From: Sporomusaceae bacterium UBA7701
Lineage (GTDB): Bacteria; Bacillota; Negativicutes; Sporomusales; UBA7701
DNA length: 19,782 nucleotides
Assembly (NCBI GenBank): GCA_002482545.1
Contig: DLGF01000022.1
Location: forward strand, 1 to 19,782
Reading direction: 5' to 3'
The notes beneath the pieces are model-generated. The model ran no database searches. It saw nothing but the letters and a program-made list of their open reading frames with translations, and had not been told where the DNA came from. The translations under genes were made by a program, and so were the position numbers. Of the stretch, positions 7,374-15,627 are shown in pieces. Numbering within the stretch: the first letter of the stretch is position 1; each line of letters begins with the position of its first letter.

Positions 7374-7802
7374 TTGTTGAAAGACATTATTGCCAAGCTC
7401 CGGGAGAAAGGTTGCAAAATAACGCCCCAGCGCAGGGTCATAATCCAGTCGTTGCTAAATTTCAATAAGTTTCCCACGGCCTTGGAGCTTTGCAACGATA
7501 TTCGGCAAACGAATCCGGAGATCGGTTTGGACACCATATACCGGAATCTCAATCTGCTTGCCGGCCTGGGGATCGTTAACCAGATCAACCTGCCCGGCAA
7601 GGATGTGAAGGTCTTTGAACTGACTCTTCAAGGGCATCACCATCATTTGGTCTGCCTCAACTGCGGGGAAGCCAATTGTTTGGATTATTGCCCGGTGAAT
7701 GAAAAGGAACTGCAGAAGGCTGCAGGTTCGGAGTTTCAGATCGTCGGGCATGCTCTTGAACTATACGGCTACTGCCGCAAATGCAGGGCAGCGGCTCAAT
7801 AG
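7374..7802 (+). CDS. Fur-family metal- or peroxide-responsive transcriptional repressor
   Basis: A protein of 142 residues with the Fur-family layout. The N-terminal winged helix (GCKITPQRRVIIQSLL, then GLDTIYRNLNLLAGLGIV) is followed by a metal-binding dimerisation domain. Metal ligands visible are the HHHH run in QGHHHHLVCLNCG, a CxxC there, an unusual CLDYCPV where many Fur proteins have an acidic segment, and a C-terminal CRKC. The two CxxC pairs indicate a structural zinc site. I chose TTG 7374, ten bases after AGGAG (7359-7363); the upstream in-frame GTG 7365 is too close to that site. Whether it senses zinc, iron or peroxide cannot be settled here. The zinc-ribbon gene and the permease with a His/Cys loop nearby make zinc plausible, as an inference from context. 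Confidence 0.9.
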   Translation: MLKDIIAKLREKGCKITPQRRVIIQSLLNFNKFPTALELCNDIRQTNPEIGLDTIYRNLNLLAGLGIVNQINLPGKDVKVFELTLQGHHHHLVCLNCGEANCLDYCPVNEKELQKAAGSEFQIVGHALELYGYCRKCRAAAQ

Positions 7803-8155
7803 GGAGATTAAAGGGAGCAGATGCCCTGATGAATCCCTTATCCTGCGCTGGAGCCAATCGGTCTGATGGCTGGGGCGGCAATGGCGACGGCCGAGGCATC
7901 CCCTGGGCGATCGCGATGGAGCAAAAGTTCGAACCGGCTATTGACAAATAAAAGAATGATGGATATCATTTTAACGACAGACTGATCAGAAATCTGAAGG
8001 TCAAAGTCACTCCGTAAGTAGGAGCGGCTTTGACCTTTCTTTTTTGCCTTTATGCAAAAATCGGCAGGAAAACGAAGGAGGGTTTCGTTATCGCCAATTT
8101 ATGATTGAAATCAGTTAACCATAACCTCACGAAATTGTAGGGGGAGAAAATCGAG
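7803..8155 (+). other. Intergenic region and leader of the CBS-type gene
   Basis: Positions 7829-7951 contain an unremarkable 40-codon open frame with no recognisable homology, not called as a gene. The terminator at 7997-8046 follows. Then comes a leader (8055-8140) with a small hairpin AACGAA (8071-8076)/TTCGTT (8084-8089) whose loop is GGAGGGT, flanked by GGC and GCC that could extend it. It shows neither T-box nor S-box (SAM-I) consensus, which one might expect before a sulfur amino acid operon. Confidence 0.45.
7997..8046 (+). terminator. Strong intrinsic terminator
   Basis: A perfect 10-bp outer stem AAGGTCAAAG (7997-8006) / CTTTGACCTT (8028-8037) encloses an inner CTCC/GGAG pairing and is followed by TCTTTTTT. 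It ends transcription from the Fur-family gene before the transsulfuration operon. Confidence 0.85.
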
Positions 8156-9523
8156 ATGACAGCAAAGAGAACAAGGGACTTGATTGGGAATACGCCGTTG
8201 GTTGAAGTAAAGTGCTTTGATGTCGGAGGCTGCCGATTGTTTTTAAAACTCGAATCCCAAAATCCCGGCGGTTCCATCAAAGACCGCATCGGCCTTTCCA
8301 TGGTGGAACAGGCTGAGAAGGCCGGCAGGATAAAACCGGGCGATACCCTGATTGAAGCGACGGCGGGAAACACCGGATTAGGTCTGGCTTTAGCAGCCAT
8401 TACGAAGGGTTATAAGCTGATTTTGGTGATCCCCGACAAAATGAGCGTAGAAAAAATCAATCACCTGAAAGCGATGGGAGTGGATATCCGCATTACCCGG
8501 TCCGATGTGGAAAAAGGACATGCGGAATATTATCAGGATTATGCCCAACGGCTGTCGGAAGAAATACCTAATTCCTTTTACGTGAATCAGTTCGATAATG
8601 CCGCCAATCCTCTTGCCCATGAACGGACTACGGCGCCGGAGATTTGGGAGCAAATGAGCCATGAGGTCGACGCGATCGTGGTTGGGGTTGGTTCAGCGGG
8701 AACCTTGAAGGGCCTGACCGATTATTTTAAAACAGTCAAGCCGGATCTGGAAATAGTGCTGGCTGATCCGCAAGGCTCGGTACTTGCCGATTATGTAGAG
8801 AAAAAGGAATTGCCCAAAGCAGGCAGCTGGTTTGTGGAAGGCATTGGCGAAGACTTTATTCCGGGGCAATTTGATGCAACGCTGATAAAGAAGGCCTATT
8901 CCATTACGGATGGAGAAAGTTTTGGGGCGGCAAGGACATTGTTGCGCAAGGAAGGAATTTTGGCCGGTTCTTCCAGCGGTACGTTGATCAGCGCAGCGGT
9001 AAAATATGCTCAGGACCAAACAGAACCAAAGAATATCGTTACTTTTGTCTGCGACAGCGGCAATAAATATTTGACCAAAATGTTCAATGATTTTTGGATG
9101 ATTGATCAGGGCTTCATCAAACAGGATAGAAAAAACAATCTGGAAGATTTGATCACCAGAAAGTATTCGGAACACAGCGTCATTACGGTCAAGCCTGACG
9201 ACACCTTGCTTCACGCCCACTCCAAGATGCGGATGTTTGAAATATCCCAGTTGCCGGTAGTGAAAGACGATGAAGTCATTGGCATCATTGATGAATGGGA
9301 TTTGCTAACCGCTATAGCCAATGCGGATGAAAGGATTTTCAAGAGGCCGCTTGAGGAGTATATGACGAGAGATGTATTGTCCGTATCGGTTGAGGACGAA
9401 TTGAGCAAAGTCGTTTCCATTTTGAAACAGGGTTTTTTGGTTATCGTTAAAAAGGAAGATAAATTTTATGGTTTGATCACCAAGATGGATTATATTAATT
9501 ATTTACGCCGTAAATTGCAATAG
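8156..9523 (+). CDS. Cystathionine beta-synthase-type PLP enzyme with C-terminal CBS-domain pair
   Basis: A 455-residue cytoplasmic fold-type II PLP enzyme of the cysteine synthase/cystathionine beta-synthase family. The PLP lysine sits in NPGGSIKDRIG (K42). The substrate loop ATAGNTGLGLAL (69-80) and the phosphate-binding GVGSAGTLKG (about 178-187) are intact. Residues about 330-455 form two CBS motifs, the pair that in homologues binds adenosyl ligands such as SAM or AMP and regulates activity. Stand-alone cysteine synthases lack this extension, so with the adjacent gamma-lyase gene cystathionine formation from serine (or O-acetylserine) and homocysteine is the likely reaction. ATG 8156 follows GGGGGAG. 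The next gene starts 11 bases after the stop. Cysteine synthase activity cannot be excluded from sequence. Confidence 0.9.
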   Translation: MTAKRTRDLIGNTPLVEVKCFDVGGCRLFLKLESQNPGGSIKDRIGLSMVEQAEKAGRIKPGDTLIEATAGNTGLGLALAAITKGYKLILVIPDKMSVEKINHLKAMGVDIRITRSDVEKGHAEYYQDYAQRLSEEIPNSFYVNQFDNAANPLAHERTTAPEIWEQMSHEVDAIVVGVGSAGTLKGLTDYFKTVKPDLEIVLADPQGSVLADYVEKKELPKAGSWFVEGIGEDFIPGQFDATLIKKAYSITDGESFGAARTLLRKEGILAGSSSGTLISAAVKYAQDQTEPKNIVTFVCDSGNKYLTKMFNDFWMIDQGFIKQDRKNNLEDLITRKYSEHSVITVKPDDTLLHAHSKMRMFEISQLPVVKDDEVIGIIDEWDLLTAIANADERIFKRPLEEYMTRDVLSVSVEDELSKVVSILKQGFLVIVKKEDKFYGLITKMDYINYLRRKLQ

Positions 9524-9534
9524 GAGGGGAAACG

Positions 9535-10692
9535 ATGAGCAAATACGGGTTTTCAACCAAGGCCATTCATGCCGGGCAAGAGCCGGACCCGGCAACCGGG
9601 GCGATCATCACTCCCATTTACGCAACCTCGACGTTTGTGCAAGAAAGCCCTGGCAAGCATAAAGGGTATGACTACTCCCGGAGCGGCAATCCCAGCAGGG
9701 CGGCGCTGGAAGAATGCATCGCCGCCCTGGAAGAGGGGAGCGCCGGTTTTGCGTTTGCTTCCGGTTTGGCGGCCGAATCGGCGATTATTGACCTGCTGGA
9801 ACCGGGATCCCATATTATCGCTACCGACGACTTGTATGGCGGTACCTTCCGGTTGCTGGAGAAAGTAAAAAAGGAAGCGCACAACCTGGAAATCTCCTAC
9901 GTGGATATGAGCGACCCGGCGGCAGTCGAGGCCGCTGTCCAAGCGAACACCCGACTGATCTGGGTCGAAACGCCGACGAATCCCTTGCTGAAGATCGTCG
10001 ATCTGAAAGCAGTGGCCAGCATAGCGCAAAATCATAAGCTGATCAGTGTGTGCGACAACACGTTCGCCTCGGCCTACCTGCAGAAGCCCCTGAAGCTGGG
10101 GTTTGACATCGTGGTCCATTCGGCAACCAAATATTTGAACGGACACTCCGATATCATCGCCGGCGTGATTGTTGCCAGGGAAAATAACGAACTGGCCCAA
10201 AGAATACAATTCTTACAAAATGCCGTCGGCTCTGTACTTTCCCCTTTTGATTCCTTTTTGCTGCTGCGGGGCTTAAAGACGCTGGCGGTCCGGATGGACG
10301 CCCATTGCCGCAATGCCGGAGAAGTGGCGCAATTTCTGTTGCGGCATGAAAAGGTAGCAAAAGTTGTTTATCCGGGTCTGCCCAGTCATCCGCATCATCA
10401 GGTCGCCAAAAAGCAAATGAAGGATTTCGGCGGCATGGTATCCTTTTTTGTCGCGGGAGGAGCCGCCGAAACGCGGCGATTCCTGGAAAATACCAAACTG
10501 TTCGCGCTGGCCGAAAGTCTGGGCGGCGTAGAGAGCCTGGTGGAAGCGCCTGCGATTATGACGCATGCTTCGATGCCCAAAGAAATACGGGAACAAAATG
10601 GCATCTATGACAACCTGGTGCGGCTGTCGGTTGGTTTGGAAGAAATTGACGACCTGCTTAAGGATTTGGATGATGCCTTGCGGCAAATTTGA
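9535..10692 (+). CDS. Cystathionine gamma-lyase / gamma-synthase family enzyme
   Basis: A 385-residue fold-type I PLP enzyme of the Cys/Met metabolism family. Visible landmarks are YDYSRSGNPSR (45-55), the ASGLAAESA segment (75-83), TPTNPLLKIVD (146-156), DNTFASAYLQKPL (174-186) and the Schiff-base lysine in VVHSATKYLNGHSD (K199). Length is normal for the family. ATG follows GGAGGGG at good spacing. Directly after the CBS-type enzyme it would complete reverse transsulfuration, cleaving cystathionine to cysteine, 2-oxobutyrate and ammonia, as in the Bacillus mccA-mccB pair. Gamma-synthase activity in methionine synthesis is the alternative and is hard to separate by sequence alone. Confidence 0.92.
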   Translation: MSKYGFSTKAIHAGQEPDPATGAIITPIYATSTFVQESPGKHKGYDYSRSGNPSRAALEECIAALEEGSAGFAFASGLAAESAIIDLLEPGSHIIATDDLYGGTFRLLEKVKKEAHNLEISYVDMSDPAAVEAAVQANTRLIWVETPTNPLLKIVDLKAVASIAQNHKLISVCDNTFASAYLQKPLKLGFDIVVHSATKYLNGHSDIIAGVIVARENNELAQRIQFLQNAVGSVLSPFDSFLLLRGLKTLAVRMDAHCRNAGEVAQFLLRHEKVAKVVYPGLPSHPHHQVAKKQMKDFGGMVSFFVAGGAAETRRFLENTKLFALAESLGGVESLVEAPAIMTHASMPKEIREQNGIYDNLVRLSVGLEEIDDLLKDLDDALRQI

Positions 10693-10728
10693 CGGCAGGC
10701 TTACGGCTCCTGCCTAGAGGATGTTGCC
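10693..10728 (+). terminator. Possible weak terminator after the transsulfuration operon
   Basis: GGCAGG (10694-10699) pairs with CCTGCC (10709-10714) right after the stop codon. No T-run follows, so function as an intrinsic terminator is doubtful. Confidence 0.25.
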
Positions 10729-10757
10729 TCGACAATTCCGGTTAATTATGGTATCAT
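10729..10757 (+). promoter_or_regulatory. Sigma-A-like promoter of the btu-ton operon
   Basis: TCGACA (10729-10734), 17 bases, then TATCAT (10752-10757): five of six matches in each box at ideal spacing. It lies about 35 bases upstream of the cobalamin aptamer, as expected for a riboswitch leader. Confidence 0.7.
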
Positions 10758-10787
10758 ATCTCCGAATGGCAACGCAAGAAATTGAAT

Positions 10788-10955
10788 AGGGGTACAGGTG
10801 CCTGTTTGGGCTTAATAGGGAAGTCCGGTGAAATGCCGGCGCGGTCCCGCCACTGTAATGGGGAGCGAATCCATGTATTGCCACTGAGACGGGCGTCTCG
10901 GGAAGGCTTGGAGGCAGCGATGATCCAGAGCCAGGAGAACTGCCTGTATGACAAT
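10788..10955 (+). ncRNA. Cobalamin riboswitch aptamer (btu operon)
   Basis: Shows the conserved core in order: ACAGGTGCC (10794-10802), CTTAATAGGGAAGTC, GGTCCCGCCACTGTAATGG, then the B12 box AGCCAGGAGAACTGCCTGT (10929-10947). Terminal ACAGG and CCTGT close the structure. The downstream expression platform ends in the terminator at 11041. By family knowledge, B12 binding should favour termination and shut off the btuFCD-exbBD-tonB genes. Confidence 0.96.
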
Positions 10956-11040
10956 CGCCGATTGACCTGCGAACGACAGGAAGGGGATCATGATGCCTGC
11001 CGGTAGGATTTGTCCTATGTGAGCGGCTGGATGGATGCCC

Positions 11041-11069
11041 AAGCTCCCGATGCAATCGGGAGCTTTTTA
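11041..11069 (+). terminator. Riboswitch-controlled terminator
   Basis: Perfect 11-bp stem AAGCTCCCGAT / ATCGGGAGCTT with a GCA loop and a T-run (TTTTTAT). It lies about 95 bases after the B12 box and 150 bases before btuF, so it is the likely switching element of the upstream aptamer. Confidence 0.88.
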
Positions 11070-11221
11070 TCTTGATAATCCGGTTGCATACCTACAATGC
11101 AGCCCATAATAAACCCAGGCTTTCACGCCACTAACGGAAATCCTGGAAGAAAATTGCCTTTCTAGCGCCTTGTCCGGCGACTGCATAACCCGCAGCAGGT
11201 GCTGGAGCTAAGGAGGACCTC

Positions 11222-12184
11222 ATGAAGCGGCGCTTGTGTTCCCTGCTGCTATTGGCGGCCTGGACCGCCCTGCTCCTCGGCGGCTGCTTCGGCAGGCCGC
11301 TCGGACAGCCGGAAAAACCGGCGGGCGGCTATGAAGTGAAAGACAGTACCGGCTATGTGCTAAGACTGCCGCAAAAACCGCAGCGTATCGTATCGCTGTC
11401 GATCGGCACCGATGAAATCCTGCTGGCGCTGGTGCCGGCGGAGCGCATCGCCGCGCTGACCTATTGGGTGGATGACGGCGGCATTTCGAATGTGACCGAG
11501 GAGGCCAAGGGCGTTCCCGGCAGAGTAAAAGCCAGCGCGGAGACCATCCTCGGCTTGCAGCCCGACCTGGTCATAATTCCGGACTGGCAGCCGGCCGAAC
11601 TCGTGCAAATCCTGCGTGACGCGGGTCTCGCCGTGTATGTGTATAACGGGGCGACCACGGTTGAACAAATTAAACAGGCCATCGCCGGAATCGCCCGCGT
11701 CGTTGGGGAAGAGGCGGCGGGAGCGCGGGTGGCGGCGCAAATGGACAGCGAGCTGGCCGTGATTGGCGAAACAGTGCGGCAAATACCGGCCGGCGAGCGG
11801 CAGGTGGCCGTCCGGTTCACGCTGATGGGCGGCAGCGGCGGCCGGGGCAGCACCTTTGACGACATCTGCCGCTACGCCGGGGTGGAAAATGGAGCGGCCA
11901 TGGTCGGCCTGGATGGGGACGGCTCACTATCCAAGGAGCAGATCATCGCCATCAATCCCGATTTGCTGATTATGCCGACCTGGGATTTCAGCGGACAAAC
12001 GGATATGCAGCAGTTCAAAAAAGCCGTGCAGGAAGATCCGGCGTTGCAGCCGGTAAAAGCCGTACGGCAGCAACGGCTTATTTTCATATCCGACCGTTAT
12101 CTGTACTGCTCTTCGCAGTACATCGTGCAGGGCGTGAGAGCCTTGGCGGAAGCCGCCTATCCCAAGTATTTCGGGCCGCCGTAA
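11222..12184 (+). CDS. btuF: Cobalamin ABC transporter substrate-binding lipoprotein
   Basis: A 320-residue periplasmic-binding protein of the TroA/BtuF fold. The N-terminus is a lipoprotein signal with lipobox LLGGC (Cys about 22), so the mature protein is anchored in the inner membrane facing the periplasm. The binding fold starts at YEVKDSTGYVLRLP and includes PQRIVSLSIGTDEILLAL, LQPDLVIIPDW and INPDLLIMPTW, the paired half-site motifs of this family. ATG follows AAGGAGGACCTC. It is the first gene after the cobalamin riboswitch and is followed by the permease and ATPase genes, which makes B12 the most likely ligand. On fold alone iron-siderophore or heme would also be possible. Confidence 0.92.
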   Translation: MKRRLCSLLLLAAWTALLLGGCFGRPLGQPEKPAGGYEVKDSTGYVLRLPQKPQRIVSLSIGTDEILLALVPAERIAALTYWVDDGGISNVTEEAKGVPGRVKASAETILGLQPDLVIIPDWQPAELVQILRDAGLAVYVYNGATTVEQIKQAIAGIARVVGEEAAGARVAAQMDSELAVIGETVRQIPAGERQVAVRFTLMGGSGGRGSTFDDICRYAGVENGAAMVGLDGDGSLSKEQIIAINPDLLIMPTWDFSGQTDMQQFKKAVQEDPALQPVKAVRQQRLIFISDRYLYCSSQYIVQGVRALAEAAYPKYFGPP

Positions 12185-12199
12185 AGAGGGATGGAAACG

Positions 12200-13243
12200 A
12201 TGCGAAACGGACGGAAAAATAAAACAGTCTTATTTGTTCTTATGGGGGCGCTATTGGCCGGCGTACTGTTCCTGTCGCTGACCCGGGGCCAGATCGATGT
12301 GCCGGTGCAAGCGGCGCTGACGGTGATCGGCCGGCAAATGGGCCTTCCGGGATTGCCGGACGGCTTATTGACCCCGGAACAGACGGCGACCGTCTGGTAC
12401 ATCCGCCTGCCGCGCGCCCTGACCGGCTTGCTGGTGGGCGCGGCGCTGGGAGTATCCGGGGCGGTCCTGCAGGGAGTGTTCGGCAATCCGCTGGCCGACC
12501 CGGGAATGATCGGGGTGTCCAGCGGCGCGTCGCTGGGGGCGGTCCTGGCCATCGCCCTGGGGGTTACGGCCAGCAGCATTTTTTATCTGCCTTTTTTCGC
12601 CCTGACCGGCGCTTTGCTGGCGATGGCCATGACGATTTTCCTGGCGATGCGCGAGGGGAAAATGCCGGTGATGGTGTTATTGCTGGCCGGGGTGGCGGTC
12701 AGCATGTTCCTGGGGGCGCTGACCTCCGGCATTCTGACGTTCATGAACGAATACCGCCTGCGGGAATATTTGTTCTGGCTGGTGGGCGGCCTGGATAATC
12801 GCCGCTGGGAGCATGTCTACATGGCCGTCGGGCCGGTGCTGGCGGGAACGGTCATCCTGTGCCTGCTGGCCAGGCATCTGAATGTCCTGGCCTTGGGGGA
12901 AGCGGAAGCGCGGTCGGTGGGGGCGCCGGTGGCGGCCCTGCGGCTGATTCTCCTGTTTACCGCGGCCGTGACGACCGCCTCCGCCGTATGCGTGAGCGGC
13001 ACCATCAGTTTCGTCGGGCTCATCGTGCCGCATATCATGCGGATCTTGCTGGGCCCCGAGCATCGTACGCTGCTGCCGGCGTGCGCTTTGGCCGGCGGCT
13101 TGTTCCTGGTCGGCTGCGATACCGTGGGGCGGCTGATCGTCCCGCCGGCCGAAATCCGGGTGGGGATTATGACCGCGCTGACGGGCGCGCCGTATTTTCT
13201 GTATCTCTTAAGGCGGGTGCAGAAGGGAGGCGATCTTTCGTGA
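12200..13243 (+). CDS. btuC: Cobalamin ABC transporter permease (FecCD/BtuC family)
   Basis: An inner-membrane permease of about 347 residues with the ten-helix BtuC/FecCD pattern. Hallmarks are WYIRLPRALTGLLVGAALG, GAVLQGVFGNPLADPGMIGV, GASLGAVLA and, near the C-terminus, FVGLIVPHIMRILLGPEHR, the last including the coupling region to the ATPase. I prefer ATG 12200, nine bases after GAGGG; the in-frame ATG at 12191 abuts that site directly. Its stop overlaps the GTG start of the ATPase gene by four bases (GTGA), so translation is coupled. Cobalamin specificity comes from the riboswitch context, since family members also move iron chelates. Confidence 0.92.
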   Translation: MRNGRKNKTVLFVLMGALLAGVLFLSLTRGQIDVPVQAALTVIGRQMGLPGLPDGLLTPEQTATVWYIRLPRALTGLLVGAALGVSGAVLQGVFGNPLADPGMIGVSSGASLGAVLAIALGVTASSIFYLPFFALTGALLAMAMTIFLAMREGKMPVMVLLLAGVAVSMFLGALTSGILTFMNEYRLREYLFWLVGGLDNRRWEHVYMAVGPVLAGTVILCLLARHLNVLALGEAEARSVGAPVAALRLILLFTAAVTTASAVCVSGTISFVGLIVPHIMRILLGPEHRTLLPACALAGGLFLVGCDTVGRLIVPPAEIRVGIMTALTGAPYFLYLLRRVQKGGDLS

Positions 13244-14559
13244 CTCCGGCAGGGCAGCAGGCGTTAGCCGTCGGCAACCTAAGCGTCTATAACGGGCCCC
13301 GGCCCATCCTTCAGGACATTGCCTTCGCCGTCGACCAGGGTGAGTTTGTCGGCGTCATCGGCCCCAACGGCGCGGGAAAAAGCACGCTGCTCCTCGGCCT
13401 GCGCGGGCTGCGCCCGGTTTCGTCAGGAGAAATACGGGTGTTGGGCCGGCCGCTGGAAAGCCTGGGCGACAGGCAACTGGCCCGCACCATTGCCTATATG
13501 CAGCAGGCGGTCAACATCGGGTTCGGCTTTACGGCGCGGGAAGTGGTGCTGGCCGGACGGTACCCCTATTTGTCCTGGTGGCAGAACGAACGGGAAGAAG
13601 ACCACCGGATCGTCGCAAAATATATGGCGTTCACCGGGGTGGAACACCTGGCGGACCGGGCGGTGCAGCGGGTCTCCGGCGGGGAGCGGCAGCGGATTTT
13701 GCTGGCCAAGGCGCTGGCGCAGGAGACGCCGCTGGTCTTTCTGGATGAGCCGACCGCCAATCTCGATCTGGTCTACCAGGAGGAGATTTTCCGGTGCTGC
13801 CAGGCGATGTGCGCACAGGGGAAAACGGCGCTCCTTGTCGCCCACGACATCAGGCTGGCGGCCAGGTTCTGCTCCCGGCTGATTCTACTGGCAGGCGGCA
13901 GGATCGTCGCCGACGGCGCGCCGCCGGAAGTCGTCACCGCGGAAAATCTGGAGAAGGCCTATGGCCTGCACGCGGCGGTGTTCATCAACCAGGTGACCGG
14001 CAATCTGGATATTCATACCTATACGGCGGCAGGCCAGACCGCCGGAAAGCAGACCGTCCATGTCATCGGCGGCGGGGGTTCCGCCGGGTCGGTGATCCGG
14101 GCGCTGCACGAAAGGGGATACCGGCTGAGCGGCGGCGTGTTTGCGCGAGGCGACACGGACGCCGAGGCGGCGCTGGCCTTTGGCGTGGACTATGTGGCCG
14201 GGCCGGCGTTCGCTCCCATTGACGGCGACTTGGGCCGGCAAAACCGGGAAAAAATAGCCTGCGCCGATTGGACGCTGCTGGGAAGCCTGGCCTACGGGGC
14301 GCAAAACCTGGATAATCTCAAGGCCGCTTTTGCCGCCCGCCGGCTGATTGTCCTGGAAGATACGCCGATTGAAGAGCGGGATTTCACGCAGGGCGAGGCG
14401 GGTTGCCTGTACCGGGACCTGGTCAGGCTGCCGCAAGCGGCGGTGATGACCTCGGCGGAGTTTATGAGGCGGATCGCGGCGGATGCCGCGGCAGAGGGCG
14501 GAACCGGGGCCTGCGCTGAGGCTGGAGCGCTCTTCCGGCGAGCGCCCGAGCACTCATAG
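13240..14559 (+). CDS. btuD: Cobalamin ABC transporter ATPase with C-terminal Rossmann-like domain
   Basis: A 439-residue protein from GTG 13240, nine bases after GGGAGG; an open frame reaching back to 12859 lies inside btuC and is not coding. Residues 1-255 are a complete ABC ATPase: Walker A GPNGAGKST (41-49), Q-loop around YMQQ, signature VSGGERQR (145-152), Walker B LVFLDEPT (165-172) and H-loop AHD (H202). Ordinary BtuD proteins end near here. This one continues with about 165 residues beginning HVIGGGGSAGSVIRALHERG (274-293), a glycine-rich nucleotide-binding-type turn, then VLEDTPIEERDFTQGEAG and a C-terminal helix region. A similar extension occurs in some archaeal and Firmicute cobalamin/iron ATPases (from memory); its role is unknown. 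It might bind a nucleotide or cobalamin-related ligand. Confidence 0.93.
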   Translation: MTPAGQQALAVGNLSVYNGPRPILQDIAFAVDQGEFVGVIGPNGAGKSTLLLGLRGLRPVSSGEIRVLGRPLESLGDRQLARTIAYMQQAVNIGFGFTAREVVLAGRYPYLSWWQNEREEDHRIVAKYMAFTGVEHLADRAVQRVSGGERQRILLAKALAQETPLVFLDEPTANLDLVYQEEIFRCCQAMCAQGKTALLVAHDIRLAARFCSRLILLAGGRIVADGAPPEVVTAENLEKAYGLHAAVFINQVTGNLDIHTYTAAGQTAGKQTVHVIGGGGSAGSVIRALHERGYRLSGGVFARGDTDAEAALAFGVDYVAGPAFAPIDGDLGRQNREKIACADWTLLGSLAYGAQNLDNLKAAFAARRLIVLEDTPIEERDFTQGEAGCLYRDLVRLPQAAVMTSAEFMRRIAADAAAEGGTGACAEAGALFRRAPEHS

Positions 14560-14591
14560 CCTAAAGAACCGGAATGGGGAGGGGAGCCCAA

Positions 14592-15227
14592 GTGGATTTA
14601 TTCATACAATGCCTCAGCGTGTTTCAAAAAGGCGGACCGACCATGTATCTGATCTTGCTGTGCTCGCTCATCGTGGTCGGCATCGGCGTGGAGCGGCATC
14701 TGTATTATAGAGCCGCGAAAACGGACATGAACGGGTTTATCGAGAGGCTGGCGCCTGCCGTTCAGGCGCGGGACTGGGGGGCTGCCGGTGAAATCTGCCG
14801 CCAGGCGGGCGGCGTGGCGGGAGCGGTCGCCGCGCAGGGCATCGAGTGCCTGCGGAACGATGTGTACCATCTGGAAAGCGTGCTGGAAGGAGAAGCCTCT
14901 TTGGCGGCGGCCGGACTGAAAGAAAATCTCAATCATCTGAGCGCGATCGTGACGGTGGCGCCGCTGCTGGGGCTTTTGGGAACGGTCATCGGCATGATCG
15001 GCTCTTTCAGCGTCCTGAATATCAAGCACGGCCAGCCGATGGCCATTACCGGCGGGGTAGGGGAAGCGCTGGTGGCCACCGCCTCCGGCTTGTGCGTGGC
15101 CATCCTGTCCATGGTGGTCTACAGTTATTTCGCTCATTTGCTCGACAGGAACGTCAATCATATCGAGCGGGTCTGCACACTGCTGATCAAACAGGTAAAG
15201 CGGGACAACAGCCATGAAACTGCGTAG
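14592..15227 (+). CDS. exbB: ExbB/TolQ-type proton channel subunit
   Basis: A 211-residue inner-membrane protein with three membrane segments: MYLILLCSLIVVGIGVE near the N-terminus, then VTVAPLLGLLGTVIGMIGSF and ALVATASGLCVAILSMVVYS. The pattern and the GLLGTVIGMI motif are those of MotA/TolQ/ExbB proteins, which with ExbD use the proton gradient to drive TonB. GTG 14592 is preceded by GGGGAGGGGAG at good spacing; an in-frame ATG at 14574 has no ribosome site. It begins 32 bases after btuD and overlaps exbD by 14 bases. Being part of the B12-controlled operon, it probably powers an outer-membrane cobalamin receptor rather than the Tol system. Confidence 0.93.
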   Translation: MDLFIQCLSVFQKGGPTMYLILLCSLIVVGIGVERHLYYRAAKTDMNGFIERLAPAVQARDWGAAGEICRQAGGVAGAVAAQGIECLRNDVYHLESVLEGEASLAAAGLKENLNHLSAIVTVAPLLGLLGTVIGMIGSFSVLNIKHGQPMAITGGVGEALVATASGLCVAILSMVVYSYFAHLLDRNVNHIERVCTLLIKQVKRDNSHETA

Positions 15228-15627
15228 TCTGCGGCTGGAAAACCAGCCTGAGCTGATGATTATCCCGATGATCGACATTATCTTTTTCCTGCTGGTGTTT
15301 TTCATGATGAGCACCCTGTATATGGTGGAACAGCGGACCATCCCGGTGAATCTGCCGCAGGCCTCGTCGGCGCAGGCCGATGCGGCGCGCAGCCTTGCGA
15401 TCTCGATAACCCCGGAGGGGCGCATTCTGGTCGAGCAGGAGGAGATCCCCCTGGAGCTCCTGAGAAAACGGGTGCAAGCGGAGCTGAGCAAAGGCGGCGA
15501 TCCGGTGTTTGTGCTGCGGTCCGATAAACGGGCGGAGTACGGGAAAGTCGTGGCCGTGCTGGATGAACTCAAGCTGGCGGGAGTCCGGCGCGTGGCGATC
15601 GCGACGGAAAGGAAGGCCAATCCATGA
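15214..15627 (+). CDS. exbD: ExbD/TolR-type energy transducer
   Basis: A 137-residue protein with one N-terminal membrane helix, MIIPMIDIIFFLLVFFMM, carrying the essential membrane Asp (D21) of the ExbD family. A periplasmic domain of about 95 residues follows (for example VNLPQASSAQ, SITPEGRI, VFVLRSDKRAEYGKVVAVLD). The start lies inside the end of exbB and the stop overlaps the ATG of tonB by four bases, so exbB-exbD-tonB are translationally coupled. Complete and of normal length. Confidence 0.94.
   Translation: MKLRSLRLENQPELMIIPMIDIIFFLLVFFMMSTLYMVEQRTIPVNLPQASSAQADAARSLAISITPEGRILVEQEEIPLELLRKRVQAELSKGGDPVFVLRSDKRAEYGKVVAVLDELKLAGVRRVAIATERKANP

Noticed and set aside
7829..7951. 40-codon open frame after the Fur-family gene
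   Set aside because: No convincing ribosome-site spacing, no recognisable homology and a composition like non-coding DNA. Too weak to call a gene.
12859..13239. Long N-terminal extension of the ATPase frame
   Set aside because: It lies inside btuC, its translation is Gly/Arg-rich, and the GTG at 13240 has a proper ribosome site and the GTGA coupling overlap.
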